64,000 nucleotides of DNA from Lysinibacillus sp. ZYM-1 (GTDB lineage Bacteria > Bacillota > Bacilli > Bacillales_A > Planococcaceae): contig NZ_KQ465118.1 of NCBI RefSeq assembly GCF_001308875.1, positions 62,001-126,000 of the forward strand, read 5' to 3'. Shown here piece by piece: positions 44,767-54,113 of this stretch. Positions within the stretch are counted from its first letter, which is position 1. Every line of letters starts with the position of its first letter. The position numbers and the translations under genes were made by a program. Below the pieces are notes generated by a model that was not told where the DNA came from, did not search any database, and saw only the letters and a program-made list of their open reading frames with translations.

Positions 44767-46689
44767 ATGCTACCAAAAGAGGAGTTTCTATTTCTTTGGA
44801 ATCATGCAGCGATTAAAGTACTCGATATACGATATGAGCTTATCAAACCCGAGGAAATTGGAAAATTATATAAATTACCTGCTAATATGTTTCTTTATAC
44901 CACAGGTGGTGGTGCGGAAGTCAAAATCGATTTAACAAACTATACACTAGAGGGCTTTCATCTCATTCACGGTGGAAAGGGCTCCACTCTGCAAATTGTT
45001 GCAACCGACAAAGGGTTTGAATACTATATGATATTTTATCGGGCTTCGATCCCCTTAACCTCAAATAAACTGATAGCAAGAGTCATACAAAGCAATAATC
45101 CTTTCAACTATCAATATAGTCTTGTACCTAACTCACCAATTACCATGTTTGAAAAAATACATTATATGTATATAGAATGGGAGAATGCAAATAATCTCGG
45201 CAAATTCACCATTAAATCGTTATTTTATCAATTATTAAATGAGATTTTCATGCAGTTAGATCAGGACAGTGTCGACATTCAAAAGTCGAATGTTTCTAGT
45301 CAAATTAAAGCCTATATAGAAAAAAACTATGCACAGCCATTAACTTTAGAATCAATTGCAAAGGCATTACGTTATAGTCCATCTCATTTATCCATTCAAT
45401 TCAAGCAACAAATAGGTTGTAGTCCGATTGAGTATTTAATTCAGCTGCGTATTGAAAAGGCTTCTGTTTTGCTTGAGCAGACAAACGCTAGCTTACGCGA
45501 TATCGCAATGGGTGTCGGCTATAGCGATGTCTATTATTTTAGTAGACTATTCAAAAAGAGAGTAGGCGTTTCACCCACAAAATTTCGTCAAATGGAACAG
45601 GTGAATCGTCTAGTAAAAGATAGTCCTTCAATGTCTGAAAGATACTCCATTGTCGATTGGAACTTCCAAGATTATATTGAGAATGGTTATCAATATAAGG
45701 GAAGGAAGTATGAATCGATGAATAAAAGAGGATTATCAACTATTGCAACACTCTTTCTATGTTTAACACTTTTATTAAGCGCTTGTAGCAGCGGAGCATC
45801 TACCAATATAGGAGGTGGAGAAAAACAGGCTTCTACTACACAAACAGCCAGCGAATCACAAACAAAAATTGTATCCACTATGAAAGGTGACGTTGAAATA
45901 CCTGTTAACCCTGAGCGAGTAGTGGTGATGTATTATACAGGTGATGTCCTAGCTTTTGATGTGACACCAGTGGGCTCCTCCAAAATACAAGAGGGAGCAG
46001 CATTTGAGGAAGAATTAAAAACAGTTGAAAGTTTAGGTGAATGGTTCGAACCAAATGTCGAGGCAGTGATTCAATTAAAACCTGATGTCATCATAATCCC
46101 AAGTAAGGAAGAACTTTATGATCAAATGCAAAAGATTGCACCTACTGTCATGATAGACTTCTCAACATCACTAGATGAACGTTTAACGAAAATTGGTGAA
46201 GTGCTAGGGAAAGAGAAAGAAGCAAAAGAGCTTTTAGCTAATTTCTATGCAAAAGTAGAAGACAGTCAAGAAAAGTTAAAAGAGGCAGGCATTTTAGATA
46301 AAACGGTTAGTATTATGGAAGGTGGCAAAGGAAAAATGTCAGTTGTGACTAGTTACACCTTTGGACGTGGTTCGCAAGCTTTATACGAGTATTTAGGAAT
46401 GAAAGCCCCTGATATTATTCAACAGAAAATGGAAGACAAGGCTAATACCCAGGAGGCGATGGATGTATCCCTAGAAGTATTAACGGAGTATGCAGGAGAT
46501 TATGTTTTTCGATCATCTTATGAAGGGATGGTAGATTTAACAGACCATCCAGTTTGGTCTTCTATTCCAGCTATTAAAGAAGGAAGGCTTATTGAGATTG
46601 ATTTTGGTTTTTGTTACTATAACGATATTTATTCATTAACAAAACAGTTAGATTTCATCGTTGAACGTCTATTAGCTACAATAAAATAA
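44767..46689 (+). CDS. AraC-type regulator continuous with a siderophore-binding lipoprotein
   Basis: The third frame of this type, 640 codons. It has an AraC arm (LWNHAAIKVLDIRYEL, 1-165), helix-turn-helix motifs (about 176-278; AKALRYSPSHLSIQF, then RDIAMGVGYSDVYYFSRLF), a 38-residue linker and, from M318, a lipoprotein with lipobox LLSAC whose cysteine is again residue 340. The linker DNA carries a Fur box with two mismatches. The three AraC arms are clear paralogues, so this locus grew by duplication of the whole AraC-promoter-lipoprotein unit. Its own start has an AAGGA SD. Confidence 0.88.
   Translation: MLPKEEFLFLWNHAAIKVLDIRYELIKPEEIGKLYKLPANMFLYTTGGGAEVKIDLTNYTLEGFHLIHGGKGSTLQIVATDKGFEYYMIFYRASIPLTSNKLIARVIQSNNPFNYQYSLVPNSPITMFEKIHYMYIEWENANNLGKFTIKSLFYQLLNEIFMQLDQDSVDIQKSNVSSQIKAYIEKNYAQPLTLESIAKALRYSPSHLSIQFKQQIGCSPIEYLIQLRIEKASVLLEQTNASLRDIAMGVGYSDVYYFSRLFKKRVGVSPTKFRQMEQVNRLVKDSPSMSERYSIVDWNFQDYIENGYQYKGRKYESMNKRGLSTIATLFLCLTLLLSACSSGASTNIGGGEKQASTTQTASESQTKIVSTMKGDVEIPVNPERVVVMYYTGDVLAFDVTPVGSSKIQEGAAFEEELKTVESLGEWFEPNVEAVIQLKPDVIIIPSKEELYDQMQKIAPTVMIDFSTSLDERLTKIGEVLGKEKEAKELLANFYAKVEDSQEKLKEAGILDKTVSIMEGGKGKMSVVTSYTFGRGSQALYEYLGMKAPDIIQQKMEDKANTQEAMDVSLEVLTEYAGDYVFRSSYEGMVDLTDHPVWSSIPAIKEGRLIEIDFGFCYYNDIYSLTKQLDFIVERLLATIK
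45678..45699 (+). promoter_or_regulatory. Fur box promoter inside the coding frame
   Basis: TGAGAATGGTTATCA (45678-45692) is followed within 1-2 nt by TATAAG. It lies in the linker of the third AraC-lipoprotein frame and encodes residues around IENGYQYK. Confidence 0.72.
45718..46689 (+). CDS. Iron-siderophore-binding lipoprotein (internal in-frame start)
   Basis: Read from ATG 45718 (GGGAAGGAAG SD) this is a 323-residue receptor with lipobox LLSAC (Cys23). Blocks include MKGDVEIPVNPERVV, VIQLKPDVIIIPS, QKIAPTVMIDF, FGRGSQALYEYLGMKAPDII and IPAIKEGRLIEI. A 3-codon out-of-frame ATG frame (45710-45721) overlaps its start as ATGA. It is FeuA-like, in frame behind an AraC domain. The ligand is unknown. 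Confidence 0.78.
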   Translation: MNKRGLSTIATLFLCLTLLLSACSSGASTNIGGGEKQASTTQTASESQTKIVSTMKGDVEIPVNPERVVVMYYTGDVLAFDVTPVGSSKIQEGAAFEEELKTVESLGEWFEPNVEAVIQLKPDVIIIPSKEELYDQMQKIAPTVMIDFSTSLDERLTKIGEVLGKEKEAKELLANFYAKVEDSQEKLKEAGILDKTVSIMEGGKGKMSVVTSYTFGRGSQALYEYLGMKAPDIIQQKMEDKANTQEAMDVSLEVLTEYAGDYVFRSSYEGMVDLTDHPVWSSIPAIKEGRLIEIDFGFCYYNDIYSLTKQLDFIVERLLATIK

Positions 46690-46742
46690 AAATGAATGTG
46701 CCCCATAATTGTTTGTCCATTTATGGGGCACATTCATTTTAG
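46689..46742 (+). terminator. Strong intrinsic terminator at the end of the iron region
   Basis: An 18-bp perfect stem (AATGAATGTGCCCCATAA and its complement) with a 12-nt loop. Flanking A and T runs make it usable on both strands. Confidence 0.88.
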
Positions 46743-46827
46743 AGACACCTCATTAGATGAGAGGTCTAAAAAGATGGCACTATAGAAGCCAACATAAATC
46801 GTTGCTATCTTTAGTGCCTTAAAGAGT

Positions 46828-48120
46828 TTAATTTCTAATGATTTGGAATGTCCCAGGAGTAGTTGTTTGGATAATATGACGATTTCCACTTACGATGAAA
46901 TCGGCGAGTACTCGCTTGCCAAAATCATTTGTGCGGTAGATGGATGAATTTGCTGATAAACCTTCGATAATAACTTCCATATTTGCATCGAATGTTACTG
47001 GTTCTTTATTTAGTGTTGCCTGGAGTGTAACACGATTTCCCTTTTTTGTTACTTGAATGTCCATTACACCTTCATCCTCATTAACTAATGTATAAAGCGG
47101 AGGGATGATAATAGTCATTTTGTCTTTTGTTGTTAGAATAAAGCGTTCCGTATCAATCTCTGATCCAGCAACATTTATTTTGGCTTTATAAGTGTTTTTG
47201 CTTTTTGTCATAGCCGTAGTTTTGCCTGGTATAGCCGCTATATCCGATAGTACAGGTGTTTTAGGTACGTTATCTTTTGTAGGGAGTGTATATTTCCCTT
47301 GTACAAAATCAACTAAAGTCCAGACATTTGGCACGAGTTGCTGTTGTACAGGTGTTAAAGCTTCAAAAGCTGTTTTGACTACCTGTACATCCTGGACAGT
47401 GGATGTCTTTGGCGATAATGCGGCAATTGCGTTTTCAACTTCCTTGGCAGCAGCCTTATCTGTCAAAACAAGTTGTTCAGCATCAAGGAGAAGCTGTTCA
47501 ACACCCACGGGTAAAGACACATTCGAAAATTTGCGCAAGGCATTCAGCTCTGCTCTGGCATCGGCTACATCTTTATGAAAAGTTAGGCGTGATGAATTAA
47601 TTAGTCGGATTTTATTAACCACTTTATCAACAGTAGTATTGGGCGCGATATAGGATGTTAATATTTTTTGCGCAGATGTACTAACAAAAGATTTTTGTGC
47701 TGCATTTAAGGTATTATACCAATCTCTCGTTTCAATAACATTTTGATAATAATTAACAGATGTAGATTCTACGGAATTTAACTTTTCCTCAATTTGTGCA
47801 GCTAGTTTACGATAAGAGATTCTTGTCTGTTGATGTGCTGACAATGTGGAATAGTTCGTCACATACTGTTTTTCTAATTCCGTTAAAGCATTGTAGGCCT
47901 TAAGTGCTGCCTCTAAATTTGTTTGGAAGGTAGCGGTTGTATTGTTTATATTGTTAATCATTTGCACAACATTCGACACGTTAGCACTGTAGTAAGAAGT
48001 ATTGTATATGTATGCCATATTTGTATGTCCAGTCATATCAGCTGCAGATGCTGGTGCACTATAAAGAAGCGAAGGGACTGCCACTAAAGATAGCAAGGCC
48101 AACTTTTTTTTGTTATTCAT
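46828..48120 (-). CDS. Secreted wall-type protein of unknown function
   Basis: A 430-residue exported protein. The signal peptide (MNNKKKLALLSLVAVPSLL, cleavage after APASA, about residue 27) is followed by a mainly helical part (about 50-290) with repeated L-x-A-Y-N-A-L-T / LTPVQQQLV motifs. Such helical repeats are common in Lysinibacillus and Bacillus surface proteins. A beta-rich C-terminal domain follows (about 310-430). No SLH, LPXTG or catalytic motif is seen, so anchoring is unknown. The SD AGGAGG lies about 11 nt upstream. The 293-nt gap beyond it (48121-48413) holds nothing I recognise. Confidence 0.8.
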   Translation of the reverse strand: MNNKKKLALLSLVAVPSLLYSAPASAADMTGHTNMAYIYNTSYYSANVSNVVQMINNINNTTATFQTNLEAALKAYNALTELEKQYVTNYSTLSAHQQTRISYRKLAAQIEEKLNSVESTSVNYYQNVIETRDWYNTLNAAQKSFVSTSAQKILTSYIAPNTTVDKVVNKIRLINSSRLTFHKDVADARAELNALRKFSNVSLPVGVEQLLLDAEQLVLTDKAAAKEVENAIAALSPKTSTVQDVQVVKTAFEALTPVQQQLVPNVWTLVDFVQGKYTLPTKDNVPKTPVLSDIAAIPGKTTAMTKSKNTYKAKINVAGSEIDTERFILTTKDKMTIIIPPLYTLVNEDEGVMDIQVTKKGNRVTLQATLNKEPVTFDANMEVIIEGLSANSSIYRTNDFGKRVLADFIVSGNRHIIQTTTPGTFQIIRN

Positions 48121-48413
48121 ACGGTGAGATGCCTCCTATTTTATTATTTGAAACAAAAATATATCCAAGATCTGGTGTTATATCAATTTTATCATAGCCT
48201 AGGTTTTTTTTATGCATTTTTTGGTTGAATAGGTAGATTGGTTATATTTTTATAACGAGGAACATATAACTTCGGTACCTATAAAAGCAACAGGACTTGT
48301 AAAGTTAATAGAAATATAGTGAGAAAAACAGGTGATGTGAAGACTGGCATTGCTTTAAAGGTCCTTAGAAAGGAAACTTCACCCAAAATGCGTGGTGTTT
48401 AAATCACTCTTAA

Positions 48414-48746
48414 TTAATGAAGGTGGGAAAGAGCAAATGGAGAATCAAGACGGCTGCAGACTAGGCTTCCTTGTGAGCCTAGTCTCTCTTGATAGATAAA
48501 GCGGATAGAATTAAAAAAGTGATGGATAAAGTCACTAATCTGACGGATAGAACTCAAAAAGTGACGGATAGAGTTCTGGAATAGACGGTTAGAGCATGCT
48601 AACTCAATCTTCCCATGTATCGCTGCGACTTCGTCTGAAATATTGGTAAAATTCAACCAAGTAAATCGGAGAAGTGTAAGAAAACAAAAAAACAAACCAA
48701 CAATTATAAAAATTGTAAGTTTTTTGGATAATATTTTCTTTTTCAT
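48414..48746 (-). pseudogene. Truncated 5' end of a probable membrane sensor kinase
   Basis: The first about 49 codons look genuine: a basic start, one membrane segment (IFIIVGLFFCFLTLLRF) and EVAAIHGKIEL. The last piece resembles the start of a 7TM-DISM-type extracellular domain (A..G.LDL). After that the frame passes into a 21-bp tandem repeat and low-complexity sequence. No kinase domain follows anywhere downstream. It is divergent from the orphan response regulator at 48868, so it is probably the remnant of that regulator's partner. No clear SD. Confidence 0.5.
48502..48598. repeat. 21-bp tandem repeat (about five units)
   Basis: GGATA-type units begin at 48503, 48524, 48545, 48566 and 48587, each 21 bp apart, with the consensus GACGGATAGA plus an A-rich spacer. 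On the minus strand each unit adds seven residues (SIRHFLS-like), so the truncated kinase frame stays open. Units diverge from each other by a few bases. Confidence 0.75.
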
Positions 48747-48867
48747 TATAAATAATAGATTTCGACAAATAGGCTTATTTATCCTTCAAAAGTAATGGTC
48801 TCTCTATCAATTCTTTTAAAAAGTAAACGATAATAAGTAAAGGAATAGTTTTTAAGGAGGAGTATAG

Positions 48868-50028
48868 ATGAGAATCGTGCTAGTAGATGATGAACATTTA
48901 CCATTAACGAGACTAAAAACCTTACTTGAAAAAAGTGATGTCTCGGAGATTGAAATAGTTGGAGAATACACCGATTCTCTAAAAGTGATAGAAGAGATAC
49001 AGAGCCTACAACCAAATGTTGTATTTTTAGATATAGTCATGCCTGATATGGATGGGTTAGCATTGGGGGAAAAAATTCAGGAATTATTGCCGGATGTTGA
49101 AATCGTTTTTACAACAGGGTTCGATCAATATGCAATAGATGCCTTTAATTTACATGCCATTGATTATTTATTGAAGCCAGTACAAATTACACGTTTAGAA
49201 AAGACCTTAGAACGTCTTGAACAAATTAATAATAAACGTAAAAAAAGTATGGCTAAACATACGATTATTAATTTATTTGGAGGAATCAATGTTATTTCGC
49301 CAGACGGTCAAACACAAATTATGAAATGGCGAACATCCAAAGCAAAGGAGCTATTTGCTTACTTGCTCAATCACCGTGATGAGATGATTTATCGTGATAC
49401 CATTTTAGAGTTATTTTGGCCAGAGTCTGATATAGATAAAGCATCCAAACAGCTTTATACAGCCATTTATACAATACGCCAAACATTAAAAAACTATGGG
49501 ATGGATGGCGTCCAAATTTCGAGTCCTTTACTCAACTCAGGTTATAAACTTTTGGTTGAAAATACTGTTGTTGATGTAGAACAGTGGCTGTCCAACTTAA
49601 AATCATTACCATCTATACAACTTGCGACAGTGGATGAGCATGAACAAGTATTCCAAATGTATACAGGCGACTATTTAGGAGATTGTGATTATCTATGGGC
49701 AGAAAGTGAGAGAGAACGCTTAAGGCGGCTATGGTTACACCATGCCCATCAGCTAACTGATTTTTATATAAAAAATGAAAACTATCCTGCGGCTATAAAA
49801 GTACAGGGAAAAGTTCAAGCACTGTTCGCTGATGAGGAGGAAAACTATTTCACCTTGATGAAGCTTTACGATTTACTAAATAATACAGTGGCTGTCCAGG
49901 AGCAATATTGGCTATTAAAAAAAGCGCTCAAGGAGCATTTGGCAGTGGAGCCAAGTGAGGAAACTGAGGATTGGTATCAAAGATGGAAACAAGAAAGTAC
50001 CATAACGAAAGTGAATTTTTCGAGGTAA
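48868..50028 (+). CDS. SARP-type response regulator with BTAD domain
   Basis: A 386-residue cytoplasmic regulator. It has a receiver domain (about 1-120; D7/D8, phosphoacceptor D55 in FLDIVMPD, conserved lysine in YLLKPV), an OmpR-like winged helix (about 140-225; KAKELFAYLLNHRDEMIYRDTILELFWP) and a C-terminal BTAD/TPR-like domain (about 235-375; YTGDYL...YLWAESERERLR). Such proteins are usually paired with membrane sensor kinases; here only a truncated one is next to it. A very strong SD (AAGGAGGAG) precedes the ATG. It lies near secreted wall proteins, which may be targets (inference). Confidence 0.9.
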   Translation: MRIVLVDDEHLPLTRLKTLLEKSDVSEIEIVGEYTDSLKVIEEIQSLQPNVVFLDIVMPDMDGLALGEKIQELLPDVEIVFTTGFDQYAIDAFNLHAIDYLLKPVQITRLEKTLERLEQINNKRKKSMAKHTIINLFGGINVISPDGQTQIMKWRTSKAKELFAYLLNHRDEMIYRDTILELFWPESDIDKASKQLYTAIYTIRQTLKNYGMDGVQISSPLLNSGYKLLVENTVVDVEQWLSNLKSLPSIQLATVDEHEQVFQMYTGDYLGDCDYLWAESERERLRRLWLHHAHQLTDFYIKNENYPAAIKVQGKVQALFADEEENYFTLMKLYDLLNNTVAVQEQYWLLKKALKEHLAVEPSEETEDWYQRWKQESTITKVNFSR

Positions 50029-50052
50029 TTATACAATTTAATATAAGTAGAG

Positions 50053-50082
50053 AAGGACTCTGCACAATGCAGAGTCCTTTCC
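50053..50082. terminator. Bidirectional intrinsic terminator
   Basis: A perfect 11-bp stem (AAGGACTCTGC / GCAGAGTCCTT) with a 5-nt loop between convergent genes. Confidence 0.82.
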
Positions 50083-50083
50083 A

Positions 50084-51721
50084 TTAGTTTTGTCTTAAAC
50101 CAGGAGATTTCATATTGTTGTAATTGGTAATTGCGATAGTTAAATTTTCATAAGCATTTGATACTTCTGTTTGAGTAGCATAATAATTGTTAGCAATTGT
50201 TTGTGCTTGATCAATATAAGATTTTAAGTATTGCCAATCTGATAAGGAAGTCCATTGCGAGTTAGAAGGTATATCATAACCACCATTAGAGGAAATCTCT
50301 ACCTTCCCGTTGAACGCTGATGTAATAAGGGTTTGTAAATTTGTTTTATCCATATTATACCCATTATTACCATACTTATAAGCATTTTTATATGTCCAAA
50401 TGGCGTTGTTTAAATTATTGGTGGCGTTGGCAATATCAGTTTGAGTGGCATAATAATTATTAACGACTGCTTGAGCAGTTGAAACAGCAGAATCTATTGT
50501 GTTCCTCTCAGCTTGCGTTGTCCAAGGTGTATTGTAAGAAACTTCTGAGCCGTTCCAAGAAATTGCCACATATGGAACAGAATTAATTAATGTCTGTAGG
50601 GATGCTTTATCACCATAGCCATATTTTGTGCCACTTTTCTGAGCTGCCTGGTAGACTGCTAGCCCATTTTTGTACTGTGTAATAGCATTCTTCACTTGTT
50701 CTTGTGAGGCACTGTTGTTGTTTGCTACAGTTCTTGCGCTTGTTACTACAGACTCAAAAACATTACGATCAGCCTGAGTTGTCCATTTGTCAGTTGTTAA
50801 AATTTCATAACCGTTTACTGAAACTTGTACATAAGGTGGTGATGCTAGTAGTGTATTCAGCTCTTTTTTATCAATAACGGGTAGGGTAACAGAGACGTTT
50901 TTATCGTCGACTTGTACTTTACCAACCTGATGGCTCGAATCTAATGCTACTTTTGAGCCACCTTTGACAACGATTTGTTCAATTTTGCCCTCGCCATAAA
51001 GGTTGAAATCCTCTTCCACATCTATCGTCAGTTTTTCCACATTTGCCATCACATCAAAAGATAGAACTTTACCAACTACGTCAATTTTTGAAAGCGCTTG
51101 GTCAGAAGATACATTCACTTTCGTACGTGCCAAATTGATATTGGATGATTTCATATCTTTTAACGTAACATACAGCCAGTTTGCTTTCTTTGTTATAAGA
51201 GGTTTTAGCGTAATTGTATCACCCACGGCAACATCATCAAGTGTAATGGCTTTCTTCACTCTGCTTGTAATGATCAATTGACCATCAACTGTAACATCTT
51301 GAATTTTTACATAATCTGCGTTTACAGTAAGGTCGCCAGAGATTTGAGCGTCACCTCCGTCGAAGTATAACGACTTTTTGCTCGTGCCGGCTTTGTTTAA
51401 TGTTAATGATGTCACGTCTGTAATTTGCCCATTTTTTACGACAATCGTTGCTAATGCATTTGTTAATGCCATTTTATTTGAATTATCAAAAAGTGGCTTT
51501 AAATCATTGTGGATTCTGAATGTACCGTTTGAAGTTATAACCGTATCCTTTGTAATATTTCTTATTGTTACTGATTCACCTGTTACTTTTACTGCCGCTA
51601 CCTGAGCTTCATATAAATTTGATTGATTTAGAGAAGAAGAGGCATGTGCAGTGGACACAGGTAATACTAGTGTCGCTGTAATAGCCGTGGCCATTAATGT
51701 TGATAGCGCTTTGTTTTTCAT
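50084..51721 (-). CDS. Secreted repeat protein sharing a module with the SLH protein
   Basis: A 545-residue exported protein. A signal peptide (cleavage near AHASS, about residue 28) is followed by a beta-rich module (about 35-280). Its blocks LTLNKAGTSKKSLYFDGG, VNADYVKIQDVTVDGQL and KIDVVGKVLSFDV...LTIDVEEDFNLYGEGKIE match the SLH protein at 21036. Three copies of an about 80-residue helical unit follow (WTTQA.R....S.V..A..V.NN..ATQ..V.NA...L..A...Y). It has no SLH or sortase motif. The start is ATG 51721 with SD TTGGAGTG; six further upstream codons lack one. Probably a cell-surface binding or structural protein. Confidence 0.8.
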   Translation of the reverse strand: MKNKALSTLMATAITATLVLPVSTAHASSSLNQSNLYEAQVAAVKVTGESVTIRNITKDTVITSNGTFRIHNDLKPLFDNSNKMALTNALATIVVKNGQITDVTSLTLNKAGTSKKSLYFDGGDAQISGDLTVNADYVKIQDVTVDGQLIITSRVKKAITLDDVAVGDTITLKPLITKKANWLYVTLKDMKSSNINLARTKVNVSSDQALSKIDVVGKVLSFDVMANVEKLTIDVEEDFNLYGEGKIEQIVVKGGSKVALDSSHQVGKVQVDDKNVSVTLPVIDKKELNTLLASPPYVQVSVNGYEILTTDKWTTQADRNVFESVVTSARTVANNNSASQEQVKNAITQYKNGLAVYQAAQKSGTKYGYGDKASLQTLINSVPYVAISWNGSEVSYNTPWTTQAERNTIDSAVSTAQAVVNNYYATQTDIANATNNLNNAIWTYKNAYKYGNNGYNMDKTNLQTLITSAFNGKVEISSNGGYDIPSNSQWTSLSDWQYLKSYIDQAQTIANNYYATQTEVSNAYENLTIAITNYNNMKSPGLRQN

Positions 51722-51976
51722 GTAAGTCACTCCAATCATCTTATTTAATAGCTAATATATCATATTCTTCTATAATTTAGAATTCAAAGTGTATGTTTTA
51801 CTATAGAATGAAATTTAAATAAGTCATAAGTCCCTTTAATGGAATAATAAAAATTTGTTAATATATCCGCATTTATCTCTATATTTATGTAAATATCTAC
51901 TTTATTCGCTAAATATTTTATTGTGATACGACCATTCATCCTTTATGATTATTTATAAAAAGCGGGGGTGTTTGTG

Positions 51977-54079
51977 ATGAAGAAATCGAGAGGAATTGCA
52001 TTGAAACTATCTTCCCTAATAATAGGATTATTTCTAGTTTTATTTTTATCCTATACAGTGACAACGGGGATTATCATAAAAAAACAAAGTGTCAAAGACG
52101 CAGAGTATGGAACATTGCAAACAGCTGAATCTTCAGCAGCTATAATGAGCGAGCGCTTTAAAAAAGCCAACACGACTTTACAAACAACCAAAAGAATAGT
52201 TGAAAGTATGGAAAAGAATAAGGCTCTATCTACCAAAGGCATTTTAGACATAATGGAAAGTAATTTAGCCAATAATGATGATTTACTTGGGGTAGGAGCT
52301 ATCTTTGAACAGGATTCTATTATTGTAGATCCAAATGATAAAGCTACTTTAGTAGATTTCAAAAAACGTTTTGGTCCTTATCTAAGCAAAAATGGAAATG
52401 AAATAACGACCACTCTACTTGAAGGTGTAGACGATAAAAATCTTTCTCAATGGTACTGGGTGCCAAAAGAAGAGGGACGAACAGTTTTAACTGAACCCTA
52501 TGAATATAGTGTAAACGGTCAGTCCGTGCTAATGACAACAATTTCTGTACCATTAGTCAATGCTGCAGGGGAATTTTTCGGTGTATTGACAGCGGATGTA
52601 TCCATTGATTATTTAAATGAGCTAACAAAGTCTGTTGCACCAGAAGGTGGATACGCTGCAATTATCACAAATAGTGGTGTGCTAACAGCCAACAGTTTCG
52701 GTAAAGAGTTGGATGGACAAAACATGCAAGAGGAACCTGCTTGGACAAGTATAAGTAAGACAATGGAAAACGGCGAACTAACAAGTATGTACATCGATTC
52801 TAATCAACTGAAGGACAAGGCCTATAATGTGTTTGCTCCAATGATTTTAGAGGACATTGACGAAACTTGGACTGTTCAAATCGTGTTAGCTGAGTCAAAG
52901 ATTTTAGAGACGTATAACCATGTATTTGTCTATACGATTATCGCATCCATTATTATGGTAGTTTTGATGACTGCTGCAAGTGTACTATTCATTTACAAAC
53001 AGTTAAAACCGCTCAAGTTTTTACGTGCGTCTATTGAAACAGCGGCAGCGGGTGATTTAACGCAAAAGGTAGAGGAGAAATATATTAAACCTGATGAGAT
53101 CGGAGCAGTTGCATTGGCCTATAATAACATGCTGGATAAAACCAATAGTGCTATTAAAGCCGTATTAAACTCCACGACTTTATTGAACCAATCTTCAAAC
53201 CAGGTACATGAAGCATTTAATGAAATAGTGTCTTCGAGTCAAGAAGTATCAGTAGCCATCAATGAAATTGCACAGGGAGCATCGAAGCAATCGGAAGATA
53301 CAGAAGAAACGAACTATCGCATGATGGATTTATCTGATCAAATCGACACTATTACTGGACTTTCAAATGAAATGGACAAGCTATCTCACAAGACAAGTGC
53401 GACAACAGAAAAAGGGATGCAAGAGGTTGAAAGTTTACACGAACGTAATATAGAGACAAACGAGATGAATGGCCGTATTCAACAGCAAATGGAATCGCTA
53501 GCCTCTAATATTGCGAATATTAATCAGATCATTGCCTCCATTCAAAGCATTTCAGAGCAAACGAATCTCTTAGCTTTAAATGCAAGTATCGAGGCTGCGC
53601 GTGCTGGCGAACATGGAAAAGGTTTTGCTGTCGTTGCTGAGGAAGTAAGAAAGCTAGCAGAGCAATCAAAAAGTGAAACAGAAATTATTAAGAGTACTGT
53701 AGAAAGCATCCTAGAAAATTCTCAGCAAACAGTTGCTGTTATTGAATCGAATGCTGATTTAATGCAAACTCAAAATGAATCTGTACAAAGCACACAACTG
53801 GCCTTTAAAGATAACAGTGACTTGTCACGTGTAATTGCAACTTCCATCAATGAACTAATGGCTCAGCTATCTACTATGTTAGAACATAAAAATCAAGCAA
53901 TTATGTCGATCCAAAGTATTTCAGCTATATCAGAGGAAACAGCGGCCTCTGCTGAACAAGTAAGTGCTTCTGCAATGGACCAACAAGCAGAGTTACAAAA
54001 AGTAGCGGAGTCTATGCAAAACATGAACGATATTTCAAATGAACTGCAAGAGGTCGTTAATCGATTTAAGCTTGCATAA
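51977..54079 (+). CDS. Methyl-accepting chemotaxis protein with dCache sensor
   Basis: A second chemoreceptor, 700 residues. It has TM1 (about 8-30), a double-Cache extracellular domain (about 35-310, with [19 protein letters not shown]), TM2 (about 318-338), HAMP (about 340-395) and a signalling domain with tip [17 protein letters not shown] (near 526). The start is ATG 51977, 6 nt after GGGGGTG; an in-frame GTG three codons earlier lies within that SD. It is monocistronic and shares domain order with the receptor at 188 but differs greatly in the sensor. Confidence 0.94.
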   Translation: MKKSRGIALKLSSLIIGLFLVLFLSYTVTTGIIIKKQSVKDAEYGTLQTAESSAAIMSERFKKANTTLQTTKRIVESMEKNKALSTKGILDIMESNLANNDDLLGVGAIFEQDSIIVDPNDKATLVDFKKRFGPYLSKNGNEITTTLLEGVDDKNLSQWYWVPKEEGRTVLTEPYEYSVNGQSVLMTTISVPLVNAAGEFFGVLTADVSIDYLNELTKSVAPEGGYAAIITNSGVLTANSFGKELDGQNMQEEPAWTSISKTMENGELTSMYIDSNQLKDKAYNVFAPMILEDIDETWTVQIVLAESKILETYNHVFVYTIIASIIMVVLMTAASVLFIYKQLKPLKFLRASIETAAAGDLTQKVEEKYIKPDEIGAVALAYNNMLDKTNSAIKAVLNSTTLLNQSSNQVHEAFNEIVSSSQEVSVAINEIAQGASKQSEDTEETNYRMMDLSDQIDTITGLSNEMDKLSHKTSATTEKGMQEVESLHERNIETNEMNGRIQQQMESLASNIANINQIIASIQSISEQTNLLALNASIEAARAGEHGKGFAVVAEEVRKLAEQSKSETEIIKSTVESILENSQQTVAVIESNADLMQTQNESVQSTQLAFKDNSDLSRVIATSINELMAQLSTMLEHKNQAIMSIQSISAISEETAASAEQVSASAMDQQAELQKVAESMQNMNDISNELQEVVNRFKLA

Positions 54080-54083
54080 AAGG

Positions 54084-54113
54084 GAAGGCTGCCTAATTAG
54101 GGCAGTCTTTTTT
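54084..54113 (+). terminator. Intrinsic terminator
   Basis: AAGGCTGCC pairs with GGGCAGTCTT (one G-T pair) across a 6-nt loop, with a T7 tail. Confidence 0.8.

Noticed and set aside
48502-48598. CRISPR array
   Set aside because: The units are 21 bp in direct tandem without unique spacers, unlike repeat-spacer structure.
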